14,973 nt of DNA, taken from an uncultured Mesocricetibacter sp. (GTDB taxonomy: Bacteria; Pseudomonadota; Gammaproteobacteria; Enterobacterales; Pasteurellaceae). Shown piece by piece: positions 14,085-14,973 of the stretch. The translations under genes and the position numbers were made by a program. Where the stretch lies: positions 1 through 14,973 of the forward strand of contig CAJPST010000031.1 of assembly GCA_905373425.1 (NCBI GenBank), given 5' to 3'. The notes under the pieces are model-generated. The model was given only the letters and a program-made list of their open reading frames with translations, was not told where the DNA came from and ran no database searches. How positions within the stretch are numbered: the stretch's first letter is position 1; every line of letters starts with the position of its first letter.

Positions 14085-14973
14085 ATGGATAGTAACGGGA
14101 AGATAATAGAGGTATTTTCCGCTGATGGCGCATTAAGTCGCCGTATTCAAGGGTTTCGTCCCCGTGCGGAGCAGCTTGAAATGGCTCAAGCGGTGGAAAA
14201 AACAATTAAAAATCAGACCGCACTTGTAGTTGAAGCGGGAACAGGCACAGGAAAAACCTTTGCTTATCTTGCCCCCGTATTGTTGGCAAAGAAGAAAACA
14301 ATTATTTCTACCGGTTCAAAAAATTTGCAGGATCAACTATTTAACCGTGATTTGCCGGCAATTAAAGATGCATTGAATTACTCGGGCAAAATCGCATTGT
14401 TAAAAGGTCGTGCTAATTATCTGTGTCTCGAACGGCTTGATCAGGTTATTGCGCAAGGTGTGTTGGGTGATCGTTCCGTATTGGCGGATTTGTCTAAAGT
14501 GCGAAAATGGAATGCCGCCACTCAAAGCGGTGATTTATCCGAATGTGCGGAATTGGCGGAAGACAGCCCACTCTGGCCGCAGCTGACCAGTACAACGGAA
14601 AGCTGTTTGGGTTCTGATTGTCCGAGTTATAACGATTGTTATGTTGTGATGGCGCGTAAACGTGCATTGGCGGCGGATTTGGTGGTGGTGAATCATCACT
14701 TGTTTTGTGCCGATATGGCCGTTAAGGAAAGCGGTTTCGGTGAGCTGATTCCTAATGCGGAAGTGATTATTTTTGATGAAGCGCACCAATTGCCGGATAT
14801 TGCCGGTCAATATTTCGGGCAATCGCTGACATCCAGCCAATTATTCGATATTTGTAAAGATATTAATATCGTCTATCGAACCGAAATCAAAGATATGCAG
14901 CAACTCGGTGTGGCATCGGATCATTTGCTGAAAATGGTGCAGGATTTCCGTTTATTATTGGGTGAGGGTAATC
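14085..14973 (+). CDS. yoaA: DinG-family Fe-S helicase YoaA, 5' part
   Basis: Superfamily 2, XPD/DinG-like ATP-dependent DNA helicase; in E. coli YoaA works with the HolC (chi) clamp-loader subunit in replication-fork repair. The frame starts at the ATG at 14085 with a weak GAAGA upstream and runs 296 codons to the window edge; full length is about 636. It shows the Q-motif region GFRPRAEQLEMAQAV (23-37), Walker A EAGTGTGKT (50-58), motif Ia STGSKNLQDQL (75-85), four Fe-S ligand cysteines (Cys114 in NYLC, Cys174, Cys179, Cys185), VNHHLF (202-207) and Walker B DEAH (231-234). Close similarity to the E. coli N-terminus distinguishes it from DinG. A USS at 14217-14225 encodes TAL. An earlier ATG at 14074 meets a stop at once. 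Confidence 0.95.
   Translation, partial: MDSNGKIIEVFSADGALSRRIQGFRPRAEQLEMAQAVEKTIKNQTALVVEAGTGTGKTFAYLAPVLLAKKKTIISTGSKNLQDQLFNRDLPAIKDALNYSGKIALLKGRANYLCLERLDQVIAQGVLGDRSVLADLSKVRKWNAATQSGDLSECAELAEDSPLWPQLTSTTESCLGSDCPSYNDCYVVMARKRALAADLVVVNHHLFCADMAVKESGFGELIPNAEVIIFDEAHQLPDIAGQYFGQSLTSSQLFDICKDINIVYRTEIKDMQQLGVASDHLLKMVQDFRLLLGEGN

Larger units (their letters stand above)
725..14225. repeat. Dispersed DNA uptake signal sequences (19 exact copies)
   Basis: Exact AAGTGCGGT on the plus strand starts at 725, 1989, 2630, 3335, 4589, 7458, 7925, 8291, 8643, 10234, 11687 and 12194. Its complement ACCGCACTT starts at 5358, 7076, 10279, 12223, 13203, 13677 and 14217. These are the 9-bp core recognised during natural transformation by the Haemophilus/Aggregatibacter-type Pasteurellaceae. 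Twelve lie inside genes and seven between them. Two pairs form inverted hairpins. Counted by eye, so a copy may have been missed. Near misses, such as AAGTGCGAA at about 14498, are not counted. Confidence 0.95.

Noticed and set aside
14490..14510. AAGTGCGAA as a USS
   Set aside because: Two mismatches at the end of the core; not counted.

Overview
The window looks like chromosomal DNA of a gammaproteobacterium of the family Pasteurellaceae. The strongest sign is the 9-bp DNA uptake signal sequence AAGTGCGGT/ACCGCACTT (Haemophilus influenzae-type USS). I counted 19 exact copies by eye, spread over coding and intergenic DNA. Gene content and order agree: trxB-cydD-cydC are adjacent as in enterics, and metX is of the H. 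influenzae type. The species cannot be fixed from this sequence alone.

Layout. 1-613 (-): 5' part of a DUF1919-family gene, presumably surface polysaccharide related, running off the window. 789-2348 (-): guaA. 2593-3285 (-): sanA. 3471-4544 (+): metX, divergent from sanA, with a MetJ-box-like operator and promoters between them. 4622-8121 (-): cydC and cydD, overlapping by one base. 8311-9264 (-): trxB, separated from cydD by a long nested hairpin. 9341-10192 (-): ybbN/cnoX-like. 10361-11938 (-): an AT-rich two-gene cassette, a GyrI-like ligand-binding protein and its probable HTH-WYL regulator, with a TGACA-N5-TGTCA operator between them. 12037-12148 (+): a frameshifted scrap of an IS3-type orfA. 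12263-13030 (-): a lipoprotein with a TbpB-like barrel motif. 13195-14004 (-): yeaD. 14085-end (+): yoaA, an Fe-S DinG-type helicase, truncated by the window edge.

How the genes relate. trxB, cydDC and ybbN form a redox and protein-quality cluster. TrxB recycles thioredoxin, CydDC exports thiols and/or moves heme so that cytochrome bd can assemble, and YbbN is a thioredoxin-fold/TPR chaperone. Here YbbN has lost its active-site-region cysteine. guaA, metX, yeaD, sanA and yoaA are ordinary housekeeping or envelope genes placed as single transcription units. The GyrI/WYL cassette looks acquired: it is AT-rich, has a Firmicutes-like gene pair, and abuts an IS remnant. It nevertheless already carries a USS.

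I see no CRISPR array, prophage, tRNA, rRNA or clear new multigene system. The items most worth a second look are the GyrI/WYL module and its operator, the nested trxB-cydD hairpin, the cysteine-poor YbbN, the surface lipoprotein, the MetJ-like box with a second palindrome at metX, and two promoters whose 17-bp spacer is a USS.
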